Shown: in pieces, positions 6,380-13,036 of the stretch
How the letters are laid out: every line of letters starts with the position of its first letter
Position numbering within the stretch: the first letter of the stretch is position 1
DNA from: RGIG5675 sp050943435
GTDB lineage: Bacteria; Bacillota; Clostridia; Oscillospirales; Ruminococcaceae
Assembly: GCA_050943435.1 (NCBI GenBank)
Contig: JBMNPE010000027.1
Coordinates: forward strand, 1-19,757
Length of the DNA: 19,757 bases
Reading direction: 5' to 3'
Translations under genes and position numbers: made by a program
Notes under the pieces: generated by a model
What the model was told of the DNA's origin: nothing
The model's input: the letters and a program-made list of their open reading frames with translations, nothing else
The model's database searches: none

Positions 6380-6456
6380 TGGTCGGAGTGGCGAGATTCG
6401 AACTCGCGGCCTCTTGGTCCCGAACCAAGCGCTCTACCAAACTGAGCCACACCCCG
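6380..6456 (-). tRNA. tRNA-Pro (anticodon CGG)
   Basis: This is a 77-nt cloverleaf on the minus strand with an encoded CCA end. The acceptor arm CGGGGTG pairs with CACTCCG (one G-U pair). The anticodon stem CTTGG/CCAAG encloses loop TTCGGGA, giving anticodon CGG, which reads CCG proline codons. The T arm carries GTTCGAATC. It is the second gene of a tRNA-Gln/tRNA-Pro pair. A dedicated CGG species fits a genome rich in G/C-ending codons. Confidence 0.96.
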
Positions 6457-6463
6457 TAAACAT

Positions 6464-6491
6464 AAGCCATTGGTCGCCCAATGGCTTTTTT
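6464..6491 (+). terminator. Perfect plus-strand intrinsic terminator between two minus-strand tRNAs
   Basis: AAGCCATTGG (6464-6473) and CCAATGGCTT (6478-6487) form a perfect 10-bp stem around a TCGC tetraloop. Six T (6486-6491) end it on the plus strand. In the minus direction, in which both tRNAs are transcribed, the stem is preceded by A and followed by the weak TATGTTTA. No plus-strand gene is close upstream (the nearest ends at 2620), so it may block antisense transcription into the tRNA genes. Alternatively it is a spacer hairpin used in tRNA processing. Confidence 0.6.
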
Positions 6492-6492
6492 C

Positions 6493-6566
6493 TGGTTGGG
6501 GAAGAAGGATTTGAACCCTCACAAACAGAGTCAGAGTCTGTCGTGCTGCCATTACACAATTCCCCA
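6493..6566 (-). tRNA. tRNA-Gln (anticodon CTG)
   Basis: This is a 74-nt cloverleaf on the minus strand with encoded CCA. The acceptor arm TGGGGAA pairs with TTCCCCA, and the U1-A72 pair at the end is typical of tRNA-Gln. The anticodon stem ACAGA/TCTGT holds loop CTCTGAC, giving anticodon CTG for CAG codons. The T arm carries GTTCAAATC. It is the first gene after the promoter at 6578-6605, with only about 5 nt of leader. Confidence 0.95.
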
Positions 6567-6577
6567 GCGCTTTATAA

Positions 6578-6605
6578 ATTATACTTTACGGCAGTTAATT
6601 GTCAA
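6578..6605 (-). promoter_or_regulatory. Consensus promoter of the tRNA pair
   Basis: On the minus strand TTGACA (6600-6605) and TATAAT (6578-6583), both exact consensus boxes, are 16 bases apart. The expected start is near 6571, about 5 nt before the mature tRNA-Gln end, as usual for strong stable-RNA promoters. Confidence 0.9.
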
Positions 6606-6634
6606 GGACGCTTTTTATCCTCACCATGGCATGC

Positions 6635-6663
6635 AAAAGCCCGCCTCCCGGGAGGAAGGCGGG
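6635..6663 (-). terminator. Terminator of the dcw cluster, after the coiled-coil gene
   Basis: On the minus strand CCCGCCT (6657-6663) pairs with AGGCGGG (6640-6646), with a self-complementary CCCGGG in the loop. Four T follow (6635-6638). It begins 15 bp past the coiled-coil gene stop and separates the dcw transcript from the tRNA promoter. Confidence 0.75.
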
Positions 6664-6678
6664 TCTGGATTCAGCTTC

Positions 6679-7539
6679 TCAGTATCTGTACGGTCCCCTG
6701 TCCCTGTAGTCCTGCTGCGGGGTAAACCGCCTAGTTATCGTGTGTGCCGGGTTTCTTCTCGAGTAGATGTAGTCCTCGAACTCTGCTATCTGGTGCCCGA
6801 ACCTGTCGAGCTCGTCCTGTATCATTCCGGCCTGCTGCCTGTAGTAGTCTATCTGGCCCAGGATCTCCTCCTCGACGGAGCGGTCCCCGCGGGCCTCCGG
6901 CTCCTTTTTCCCATCCTCGGGTGCAGGTGCAGAGAGCTTTTCGCTGAGCACCGACACGCTCTCATCGAGGGATTTTATCTTTTCCTCGAGCGAGGCTATC
7001 CTCTCGGTCAGCTTCTCCACAACGTCCTCGCCGGGCTGGGAACTGCCTTTTGCACCGGCAAGTGCGGATTCCTGGCCTGCGATCTTTTCAGTGAGGCTGT
7101 TAATTACGATTTTGTCGCTCGCGAGCTGCTTCCTGCTCTCCTCGAGCTCCGCCCCGTATTTCCCGACAGTGTCCTCGAGTTCGGAAACCCTGCTTCTGAG
7201 CCCGCTTATCTCCTCGTCCTTAGCGGAGAGCTGCTGCTTCAGGTCGGAAACCACTTCCTCGGCCTTGGCGATCCTCTCCTTGTAGGACATTTCGGTCTCG
7301 GGGGATGCATTCTTCTCGAGCTCGCTGACCTTCTTCCTGAGGGCGTCTATCGCCTCGGCGTAGAGGTCCTCATGCCTTCTGGCCTTGTCGCCCCGCTGCC
7401 TTTCTGCCGCGAGCTGTGCCTTTACGTCCCTAAGCTGCATGGAATAGTCGTCAAGCTGGCGCTCCAGGGCGGCATTTCTCCGCCTCAGATCGTCGAATGA
7501 CCTCATCAGTCCATCATCTTGTCTGTAGTCGTATGGCAT
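6679..7539 (-). CDS. Uncharacterised coiled-coil protein encoded directly behind ftsZ
   Basis: I do not recognise this 286-residue protein. It is soluble, with no signal peptide or membrane segment, and is mostly heptad-rich coiled coil. A long segment runs at about 13-160, interrupted near 76-86. A second is at 172-203. A charged Pro-rich linker (204-220) leads to a third at 221-258. The last 28 residues are Arg/Tyr-rich and disordered. The start at 7539 is preceded by a modest AGGAC site. Another ATG at 7506 has nothing better. The gene lies 32 bp after ftsZ and shares the terminator at 6635-6663, so it is probably cotranscribed with ftsZ. Position and architecture suggest a Z-ring or polar scaffold (EzrA-, ZapA- or DivIVA-like in concept), without recognisable homology. 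Confidence 0.8.
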   Translation of the reverse strand: MPYDYRQDDGLMRSFDDLRRRNAALERQLDDYSMQLRDVKAQLAAERQRGDKARRHEDLYAEAIDALRKKVSELEKNASPETEMSYKERIAKAEEVVSDLKQQLSAKDEEISGLRSRVSELEDTVGKYGAELEESRKQLASDKIVINSLTEKIAGQESALAGAKGSSQPGEDVVEKLTERIASLEEKIKSLDESVSVLSEKLSAPAPEDGKKEPEARGDRSVEEEILGQIDYYRQQAGMIQDELDRFGHQIAEFEDYIYSRRNPAHTITRRFTPQQDYRDRGPYRY

Positions 7540-7571
7540 TCAAGCACACGTCCTGTCTGCGCGCGTGCGCA

Positions 7572-8741
7572 TTATTTGTTCTGGCTGCTGTTCTGGTCCC
7601 TGTTCTGTCCCGGCTGGTTCTTGAAGACCCTGAGTATGTCGTCCAGATAGTCGTCGACATCCTCCTTCTTCATGGGAGGCTCGGGGTTCACGCTCTGGGG
7701 ATTGACCGCCTTCTGGTCCGGTGCGGTGACCTTGTCGAAGGTCCTGGTCTGGTTTGCCGCACCCTGGGAAGCTCCGGTCTCTGAATCGGAATCAAATCCG
7801 GTCGCGATGACCGTTATCATCATCTCGTCCTTCATCTCCTCGTCGTAGGAGATGCCCCAGATGATGTTCGCGTCCTCATTGGCTTCCTTGGTTATGAGCG
7901 ACGCGGCGAGATCCACGTCCTCGAGTGCCACGTCCTGCGACGTCCTGAAGTTGATGATGACTCCCCTCGCGTCGCTTATGTTGGTCTCGAGCAGCGGGCT
8001 CTCGATGGCGGCCTGCGCGGCGCGCTCCGCGGCCCCTTCCCCGGATGCCCTTCCGAGTCCCATGTGGGCATACCCGGCGTTGCTCATTATGCTCGTCACA
8101 TCCGCGAAGTCGAGGTTGATGACTCCGGGGACGTTGATAAGATCTGAAATGCTCTGTACGCCCTGCCTGAGGACGTTGTCCGAAGCCTCGAAGGCGTTGG
8201 CAAGGGTTATCTTCTCCTCGGAGATCAGCTTGAGCCTTTCATTCGGGATCACGATGAGGGCGTCCACGTGCTCCTTGAGCTCTGCAATGCCTTCCTCGGC
8301 GACCTTCATCCTCCTGCGGCCCTCGAAGTTGAACGGCTTTGTGACCACGCCTACAGTGAGGATGCCGAGATCCTTTGCTATCTCCGCCACATACGGGGCC
8401 CCGCCCGTTCCGGTTCCTCCGCCCATTCCGGCGGTTATGAAGACCATGTCCGTCCCCTTGAGGGCAGAGGCTATGTCGTCATGGCTCTCCTCCACGGCAC
8501 GGCGCCCGCGCTCCGGATCCCCTCCGGCGCCTTGCCCGCGGGTTATCTTCCCGCCGAGCTGGAGCTTGTACGTCGCCTTGCTGAACTTCAATATCTGGCT
8601 GTCGGTGTTCATGGCGATGAAGTCAACGCCCTTCATCCCCGACAGGATCATTCTGTTTATGGCGTTTCCGCCGCCTCCGCCTATTCCAACGACCTTGATG
8701 TTCGTCTGAAGCTGGGATTCCTCAGCGATTGAGAAGTTCAC
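7572..8741 (-). CDS. ftsZ: Cell division GTPase FtsZ
   Basis: FtsZ is the tubulin-like GTPase that polymerises into the Z-ring at midcell. The 389-residue protein has GIGGGGGNA at 19-27, the tubulin signature GGGTGTGG at 107-114, and the T7 catalytic loop NLDFAD at 209-214. A variable linker covers about 318-360. The C-terminal peptide is odd: DDYLDDILRVFKN (363-375) occupies the place of the usual D-I-P-x-F-L-R motif but lacks the proline. A 14-residue Gln/Asn-rich tail follows. Translation starts at GTG 8741, preceded by GGAGG with 7-base spacing. A 108-bp gap with its own promoter separates it from ftsQ, so ftsZ can be expressed above the rest of the cluster. No ftsA precedes it. Confidence 0.98.
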   Translation of the reverse strand: MNFSIAEESQLQTNIKVVGIGGGGGNAINRMILSGMKGVDFIAMNTDSQILKFSKATYKLQLGGKITRGQGAGGDPERGRRAVEESHDDIASALKGTDMVFITAGMGGGTGTGGAPYVAEIAKDLGILTVGVVTKPFNFEGRRRMKVAEEGIAELKEHVDALIVIPNERLKLISEEKITLANAFEASDNVLRQGVQSISDLINVPGVINLDFADVTSIMSNAGYAHMGLGRASGEGAAERAAQAAIESPLLETNISDARGVIINFRTSQDVALEDVDLAASLITKEANEDANIIWGISYDEEMKDEMMITVIATGFDSDSETGASQGAANQTRTFDKVTAPDQKAVNPQSVNPEPPMKKEDVDDYLDDILRVFKNQPGQNRDQNSSQNK

Positions 8742-8806
8742 TGTTAAGCCTCCGGTAATCTGATGTTATAGTTAATGAATTAATATTCAGCTCAATAATA
8801 TAAGTA

Positions 8807-8835
8807 ATACTATCATTTTAGCGGTGTGTTTTCAA
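8807..8835 (-). promoter_or_regulatory. Promoter of ftsZ
   Basis: In the AT-rich 108-bp gap after ftsQ, TTGAAA (8830-8835) and TAGTAT (8807-8812) lie 17 bases apart on the minus strand. The start would be near 8800, giving a leader of about 58 nt. That leader contains a TGAAT-4-ATTCA dyad (8776-8789). A strong GGAGG at 8749-8753 sits 7 bases before the GTG start. Confidence 0.65.
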
Positions 8836-8849
8836 TAAAACGCCCTCAA

Positions 8850-9698
8850 TTATTGACTGTCCGTCGGCGGCCCCGAGGCCTTGTCGAAATACCCCGACGG
8901 GTACTGCGGTTCGCCCTCCTCGTAGTAGGATCTCTTGGTCTGCCCGGAATACGACACGTCGAGCGTCCCGGTCTCGTCTGAGCCTATTTTCTCGTCCACA
9001 ATCGTCTTGACTGTCTTTATCTTGTAGTCGAGGTCGCTTATGGTGCCCACTATTATGTAAATCCTGTCGTCGTAGACCATTGAGATGTTCAGCCTGTCGG
9101 AGATGTTTACGGAGGTGACCTTGCCTAGAAGCTCGTACTCCTCCAGCACCGAAATCATCTCCTTGAGCTCCTCAGTGTTGTCCTCTCCGCTCCCGGAATC
9201 CACGGTGAGCAGCGTCCCGGCCTCGAATCCGGCCGGCTGGATGCCGTACACCTTGGTCACCCCCGAGGGGTCCTTTTCCGAGGTTTCGATTATCCTGAGC
9301 CCGTCGGAAAGTATCATGTTTCCGCCGGTGCACGGTATGCATATGCAGTTCTTGACCTCTGTCACGGTAATCACGAGCTTTGACGGAAATACCCTCGTGA
9401 ACTCGACGTCGTCGAGGTACGGGAACTCGGTGAGAAGGCTGTTTCTTATCTGCGTCGTGCTCAGGAACACCAGGTTCTTCCCGGTGAGGTCGCCTGTGAC
9501 GCTGCTTATCTCCTCGGCGGAGTAGTAGTCGAGGTCCCCCTCTATGCTGACAGTCTCTATCTTCATGAAGACCGCTATCGACACGATGACTGCAGCCGCG
9601 GCAAACAGCACCGCTAGTATCGAAAAAAAGCGCCTGCGGCGCCTTCTCGCCTTTTCGGATACCGGTCTTCTCCTCTTTTTTCTCCTGCCGTCAGACAT
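8850..9698 (-). CDS. ftsQ: Divisome protein FtsQ/DivIB
   Basis: FtsQ/DivIB is a single-pass membrane protein that, with FtsL and DivIC/FtsB, controls the septal synthase FtsW-FtsI. The 282-residue product has a very basic cytosolic N-terminus (about 14 Arg/Lys in the first 23 residues) and one membrane helix at about 25-45. The extracellular POTRA domain starts at IETVSIEGD (47-55). The conserved segment LTEFPYLDDVEFTRVFPSKLVITVTE follows, then the FtsQ beta-domain and an acidic, unstructured C-terminus. The gene overlaps the murG end by 8 bp, so it is coupled to it, with only a weak G-rich ribosome site. Sequence similarity in this family is low, and the call rests on POTRA architecture plus position between murG and ftsZ. 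Confidence 0.93.
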   Translation of the reverse strand: MSDGRRKKRRRPVSEKARRRRRRFFSILAVLFAAAAVIVSIAVFMKIETVSIEGDLDYYSAEEISSVTGDLTGKNLVFLSTTQIRNSLLTEFPYLDDVEFTRVFPSKLVITVTEVKNCICIPCTGGNMILSDGLRIIETSEKDPSGVTKVYGIQPAGFEAGTLLTVDSGSGEDNTEELKEMISVLEEYELLGKVTSVNISDRLNISMVYDDRIYIIVGTISDLDYKIKTVKTIVDEKIGSDETGTLDVSYSGQTKRSYYEEGEPQYPSGYFDKASGPPTDSQ

Positions 9699-10830
9699 CG
9701 GAAGCCCCCGGATCTACGCCGGCGTTCTCATATATCCGCGAGCAGATCTCCCCTGCGCAGTTCCTGTGCGCGGCGGCCCTGGCCTTTTCCCCCATGGCCC
9801 TTATCCTGGCCGGGTCGTTTATGAGCTCAACAGCCCTGTCGGCGAGGGAATCGAGGTCAAGGTCCTTCTCCTCGCACACTATGGCTGCACCCAGGCTCCC
9901 GAGGATCATGGCGTTGTAGTACTGGTGGTTTTCGGTGACATTCGGGGAGGGAATCAGTATCGACGCCTTTCCGGAAGCGGCTATCTCGCATATGGTGTTC
10001 GCCCCGGCGCGTCCTATAACCAGGTCTGCGGCAGTCATGCACCGCACCATGTCTTCTATATAGACCCTGCAGTCTATGTCAGGGCAGTCCCCCGGGATTC
10101 CGTAATCGGCGAGCCTCTTGGGGAATCCCTCGGTCCAGTAAATCCCCATGCCGTGGATGTGGTATGTCCTGCCCTTTCCGGCCGTCTTTGCCATTATCCT
10201 GACCGCGAGCTCGTTTATCGTCTTAGAGCCGTTTGAGCCGCCGAATGAGAGTATGCAGGTCCTGTCCCCGACTCCGAGCTCATTCCTGCACTGTTCCCTG
10301 TCGGCAGTGAAGAACCCGTCCTCAATGGGCGTCCCGACGACATATGTCTTGTCGGGGTACCCTATCCTCTCCTTCGCGTCCTCGGAAGGTGCAAAGATCA
10401 GGTCGACGTGCTTTGCGAGCAGCCTGGTAGTGACCCCCGGGAATGCGTTCTGCTCCTGGATCGCCGTGCGTATCTTCATCTGGGCGGCAGTGAGCACGGC
10501 CGGGCCGCTCACGTATCCGCCGCACCCTATTACAAAATCGGGCCTGAATTCCCTGTAGAACTCCCTGCACTGCCTCTCCGAGACGAGCGCCTTCCTGACG
10601 GCCTCGGCATTTTCCGCGAGTGCCCTGGGGCTCCATCCCCTCGTGAATCCTGAGGCGACAACGGGAATCAGCCTGTATCCGGCCTTCGGGACGAGTCTGC
10701 TCTCCATCCCGTCGGACCTCCCTACAAAGGCTATTTCAGCCCTGCCGTCCCTGTTTTTTATCTCCTCGGCTATTGCAAGGGCAGGATTTATGTGTCCGGC
10801 AGTTCCCCCTGCTGCAAGCACGTATTTCAT
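9691..10830 (-). CDS. murG: MurG, lipid II-forming N-acetylglucosaminyltransferase
   Basis: MurG adds GlcNAc from UDP-GlcNAc to lipid I on the cytosolic face of the membrane, making lipid II. The 379-residue GT-B enzyme has the glycine-rich loop GGTAGH at 8-13. It also has the lipid I-side segments GYVSGP and QEQNAFPG. The UDP-binding half carries FGGSNGSKTIN and GRAGANTICEIAASG, followed by ILIPSPNVTENHQYYNA with the expected H-Q and N residues. Start and frame are secured by AGGAGGTGATC, 6 bases before the ATG. It follows ftsW after 7 bp and overlaps ftsQ by 8 bp. Confidence 0.97.
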   Translation of the reverse strand: MKYVLAAGGTAGHINPALAIAEEIKNRDGRAEIAFVGRSDGMESRLVPKAGYRLIPVVASGFTRGWSPRALAENAEAVRKALVSERQCREFYREFRPDFVIGCGGYVSGPAVLTAAQMKIRTAIQEQNAFPGVTTRLLAKHVDLIFAPSEDAKERIGYPDKTYVVGTPIEDGFFTADREQCRNELGVGDRTCILSFGGSNGSKTINELAVRIMAKTAGKGRTYHIHGMGIYWTEGFPKRLADYGIPGDCPDIDCRVYIEDMVRCMTAADLVIGRAGANTICEIAASGKASILIPSPNVTENHQYYNAMILGSLGAAIVCEEKDLDLDSLADRAVELINDPARIRAMGEKARAAAHRNCAGEICSRIYENAGVDPGASDV

Positions 10831-10837
10831 GCTCGGA

Positions 10838-11986
10838 TCACCTCCTGCGGATGTTCGTCGAGGACGAGTACCTCGAGATTGAAAGCAGGACCCCGGTCTC
10901 GGCCATCAGTATCATGAGGGAAGTGCCTCCCTGGCTGAAGAACGGGAGGCTTATGCCGGTGTTCGGGATCGTATTGGTGACGACGGCGATGTTGAGGACT
11001 ACCTGTATGCCGACCTGGCACGAGATGCCTATCGCTGTCATGGCGGAGAACTTGTCCTTTGCCTTGAAGCCTATTGCGAATCCCCTGTACACGTAGAGCA
11101 CGAACAGCAGGATTATGAGGAATGCGCCTATGAACCCAAGCTCCTCGCAGACAATAGAGAAAATAAAGTCGTTCTGCGGCTCCGGGAGATACAGCTGCTT
11201 CTGCCTCGAATTGCCGAGTCCCAGCCCGAAAAGCCCTCCGGACCCGATCGCCAGCAGGGACTGCACAGTCTGGTATCCGCCGCTCTCGAACGGGTGCAGC
11301 CAGGCCTCTATCCTGGAGCCCGCATAAGAGAGCTTGTCCGAGGTCAGGACGACCCCTATGACCGCGGCTGCCCCGGCAGCCAGTGTGAGAATCAGGTCGA
11401 TGATCTTGGTCCCCCCGACGAACATCAGGATGAACCCGATTGAGAGGATTATTATCGTGCCGGAGAGGTGGGTCTGGTTGAGCATTATCAGGGCTATTGC
11501 CGCCAGTATCCCCATCGGCTGCAGGAACCCGTACTTGAATTCCTTCATCTTCTGGGGCTTCTCCGAGGCTATGCGCGAAAACAGTATTATCACCGTGAAT
11601 TTTACGAGCTCCGAGGGCTGGAAGGTATAGCTCCCGATGATTATCCACCTTCTGGCCCCGTTCCTCGCAGGCATCAGCAGGGTTATCGCGAGCAGGATGT
11701 AGGAGATGATGAACAGCGTCCACGCCCACTTGTAGTAGAACCTGTAGCTTATGCGCGAGACGGCATATGTCAGTATGAATCCGAGCACGGCATATATGGC
11801 CTGGCTTCTTATGTACTTGTAGCTGTCGCCGTAATATGCGAGGCAGTACGCGTAGCTTGAGGAATAGAGCATGACGAGCCCCATCACGACAAGAATCGTC
11901 ATTACGACGACCAGCGTGACGTCGGCCTTCCCGTTGGGCCTCTTCAGTTTTGCAAGCGGAGATTTCCTCTCAGCCGCACTGTCCAT
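10838..11986 (-). CDS. ftsW: Septal peptidoglycan polymerase FtsW (SEDS family)
   Basis: FtsW is the SEDS glycosyltransferase that polymerises lipid II at the septum together with the transpeptidase encoded upstream. The 382-residue protein has about ten membrane segments. Family motifs are ARRWI at 111-115, FQPSEL at 122-127, and LPEPQNDFIFSIVCEELGF at 267-285, in which D273 is the expected catalytic Asp. PNTGISLPFFSQGGTS follows near the C-terminus. The cluster holds only this one SEDS gene, so SpoVE or RodA identity cannot be excluded by sequence alone; position favours FtsW. It starts 27 bp after mraY, where most clusters have murD, and ends 7 bp before murG. Confidence 0.95.
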   Translation of the reverse strand: MDSAAERKSPLAKLKRPNGKADVTLVVVMTILVVMGLVMLYSSSYAYCLAYYGDSYKYIRSQAIYAVLGFILTYAVSRISYRFYYKWAWTLFIISYILLAITLLMPARNGARRWIIIGSYTFQPSELVKFTVIILFSRIASEKPQKMKEFKYGFLQPMGILAAIALIMLNQTHLSGTIIILSIGFILMFVGGTKIIDLILTLAAGAAAVIGVVLTSDKLSYAGSRIEAWLHPFESGGYQTVQSLLAIGSGGLFGLGLGNSRQKQLYLPEPQNDFIFSIVCEELGFIGAFLIILLFVLYVYRGFAIGFKAKDKFSAMTAIGISCQVGIQVVLNIAVVTNTIPNTGISLPFFSQGGTSLMILMAETGVLLSISRYSSSTNIRRR

Positions 11987-12013
11987 GAATCCAATCCCCT
12001 TCCGCGCCGCGGA

Positions 12014-13027
12014 TCACGATGCCGCGAGCAGTATCACCGAAACGGCCCCGCCCAGCACAGTGACCAGGCCGAATACCGCGTCTATCTTAATTTCGCTCCA
12101 TCCGCACATCTCGAAGTGATGGTGGATGGGAGACATCTTGAACAGCCTCTTTCCGTGAGTCGCCTTGAAATAGCACACCTGGAGTATCACGGAGAATGCC
12201 TCGCACAGGTACACAATCCCTGCGACGAACAGGAGCACCGGGTACGATATCCCGAATGCCATGCTTATGACCGCCCCTCCCAGGAACAGCGAGCCTGTGT
12301 CGCCCATGAATATCTTGGCCGGATAGAAGTTCCACACGAGGAAGCCGGCGCACGCCCCTGCGACCGCGGCCGCAAAGAGCCCCGTTGCGGCATAGCCTGC
12401 GACTGCGGAGCAGGCCACCATCGCGGCGCTGTAGAAGAACGTCACGGTGGAGTTGAGCCCGTCAAGGCCGTCGGTGAGGTTTACGGCGTTTACGAACCCC
12501 ACAATTGTGAATATCGAGAGCGGATAGTAGAACCACCCGAGCCTCAGGGTGCCTATGAGAGGGAATACCCAGTCGGTCCCCTCCCCGCCGTAGAAGTGCA
12601 TCAGCACGACATATGCCGTGGCTATGATGGTCTGCGGAATGAGCTTCTTTTTGGCGGTCAGCCCGAGGTTGCGGTTGTTCTTTATCTTCATCATGTCGTC
12701 GGTGAAGCCTATCGCCCCGAAGCAGAGGGATGCGCAGAGTCCTATGACCAGCCTCATCCTCTCCTCGAAGTACTGGTCGTTCATTATCTGCGGGTGCCTC
12801 AGGTACAGCGTCAGTATCCCAACGGCAAGGGATATTATCACCCCGAACACTATCATGATCCCGCCCATTGACGGCGTGCCGGCCTTTTTCTGGTGCCATG
12901 TCGGACCGATGTCATTTATGACCTGGTCCAGCTTCTTCTTCTTGAGCCACGGCACTATCACTATCCCCAGAAGGGCCGTCACCAGCACCGAAGTCACGGC
13001 GGTCACAATCAGTGATGTTCTCTCCAT
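12014..13027 (-). CDS. mraY: MraY, phospho-MurNAc-pentapeptide translocase
   Basis: MraY transfers phospho-MurNAc-pentapeptide from UDP to undecaprenyl phosphate, making lipid I in the membrane. The 337-residue protein has about ten helices. It carries the QKKAGTPSMGG motif at 46-56, the Asp pair D110-D111, and NAVNLTDGLDG at 180-190. FMGDTGS lies at 240-246 and the cytosolic IHHHFE loop at 301-306, all signature elements of the active site. GGAGG at the murF stop provides the ribosome site, so murF and mraY are closely linked (9-bp gap). The next gene is ftsW rather than murD. Confidence 0.97.
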   Translation of the reverse strand: MERTSLIVTAVTSVLVTALLGIVIVPWLKKKKLDQVINDIGPTWHQKKAGTPSMGGIMIVFGVIISLAVGILTLYLRHPQIMNDQYFEERMRLVIGLCASLCFGAIGFTDDMMKIKNNRNLGLTAKKKLIPQTIIATAYVVLMHFYGGEGTDWVFPLIGTLRLGWFYYPLSIFTIVGFVNAVNLTDGLDGLNSTVTFFYSAAMVACSAVAGYAATGLFAAAVAGACAGFLVWNFYPAKIFMGDTGSLFLGGAVISMAFGISYPVLLFVAGIVYLCEAFSVILQVCYFKATHGKRLFKMSPIHHHFEMCGWSEIKIDAVFGLVTVLGGAVSVILLAAS

Positions 13028-13036
13028 CTTGCCTCC

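Noticed and set aside
6481..7500. Long plus-strand open frame (339 codons) running through tRNA-Gln and antisense to the coiled-coil gene
   Set aside because: It covers a tRNA gene and a terminator, has no ribosome site or recognisable domain, and is a by-product of the codon pattern of the minus-strand gene.
8765..8798. Second ftsZ promoter (TTGAGC with TATAAC)
   Set aside because: The spacing to the only good -10 is about 19 bases and the -35 is poor. The upstream TTGAAA/TAGTAT pair fits better.
12116..12871. Plus-strand open frame of 251 codons antisense to mraY
   Set aside because: The composition is low-quality and rich in His, Glu and Arg, typical of the reverse of membrane-helix codons. 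MraY on the other strand has every family motif.
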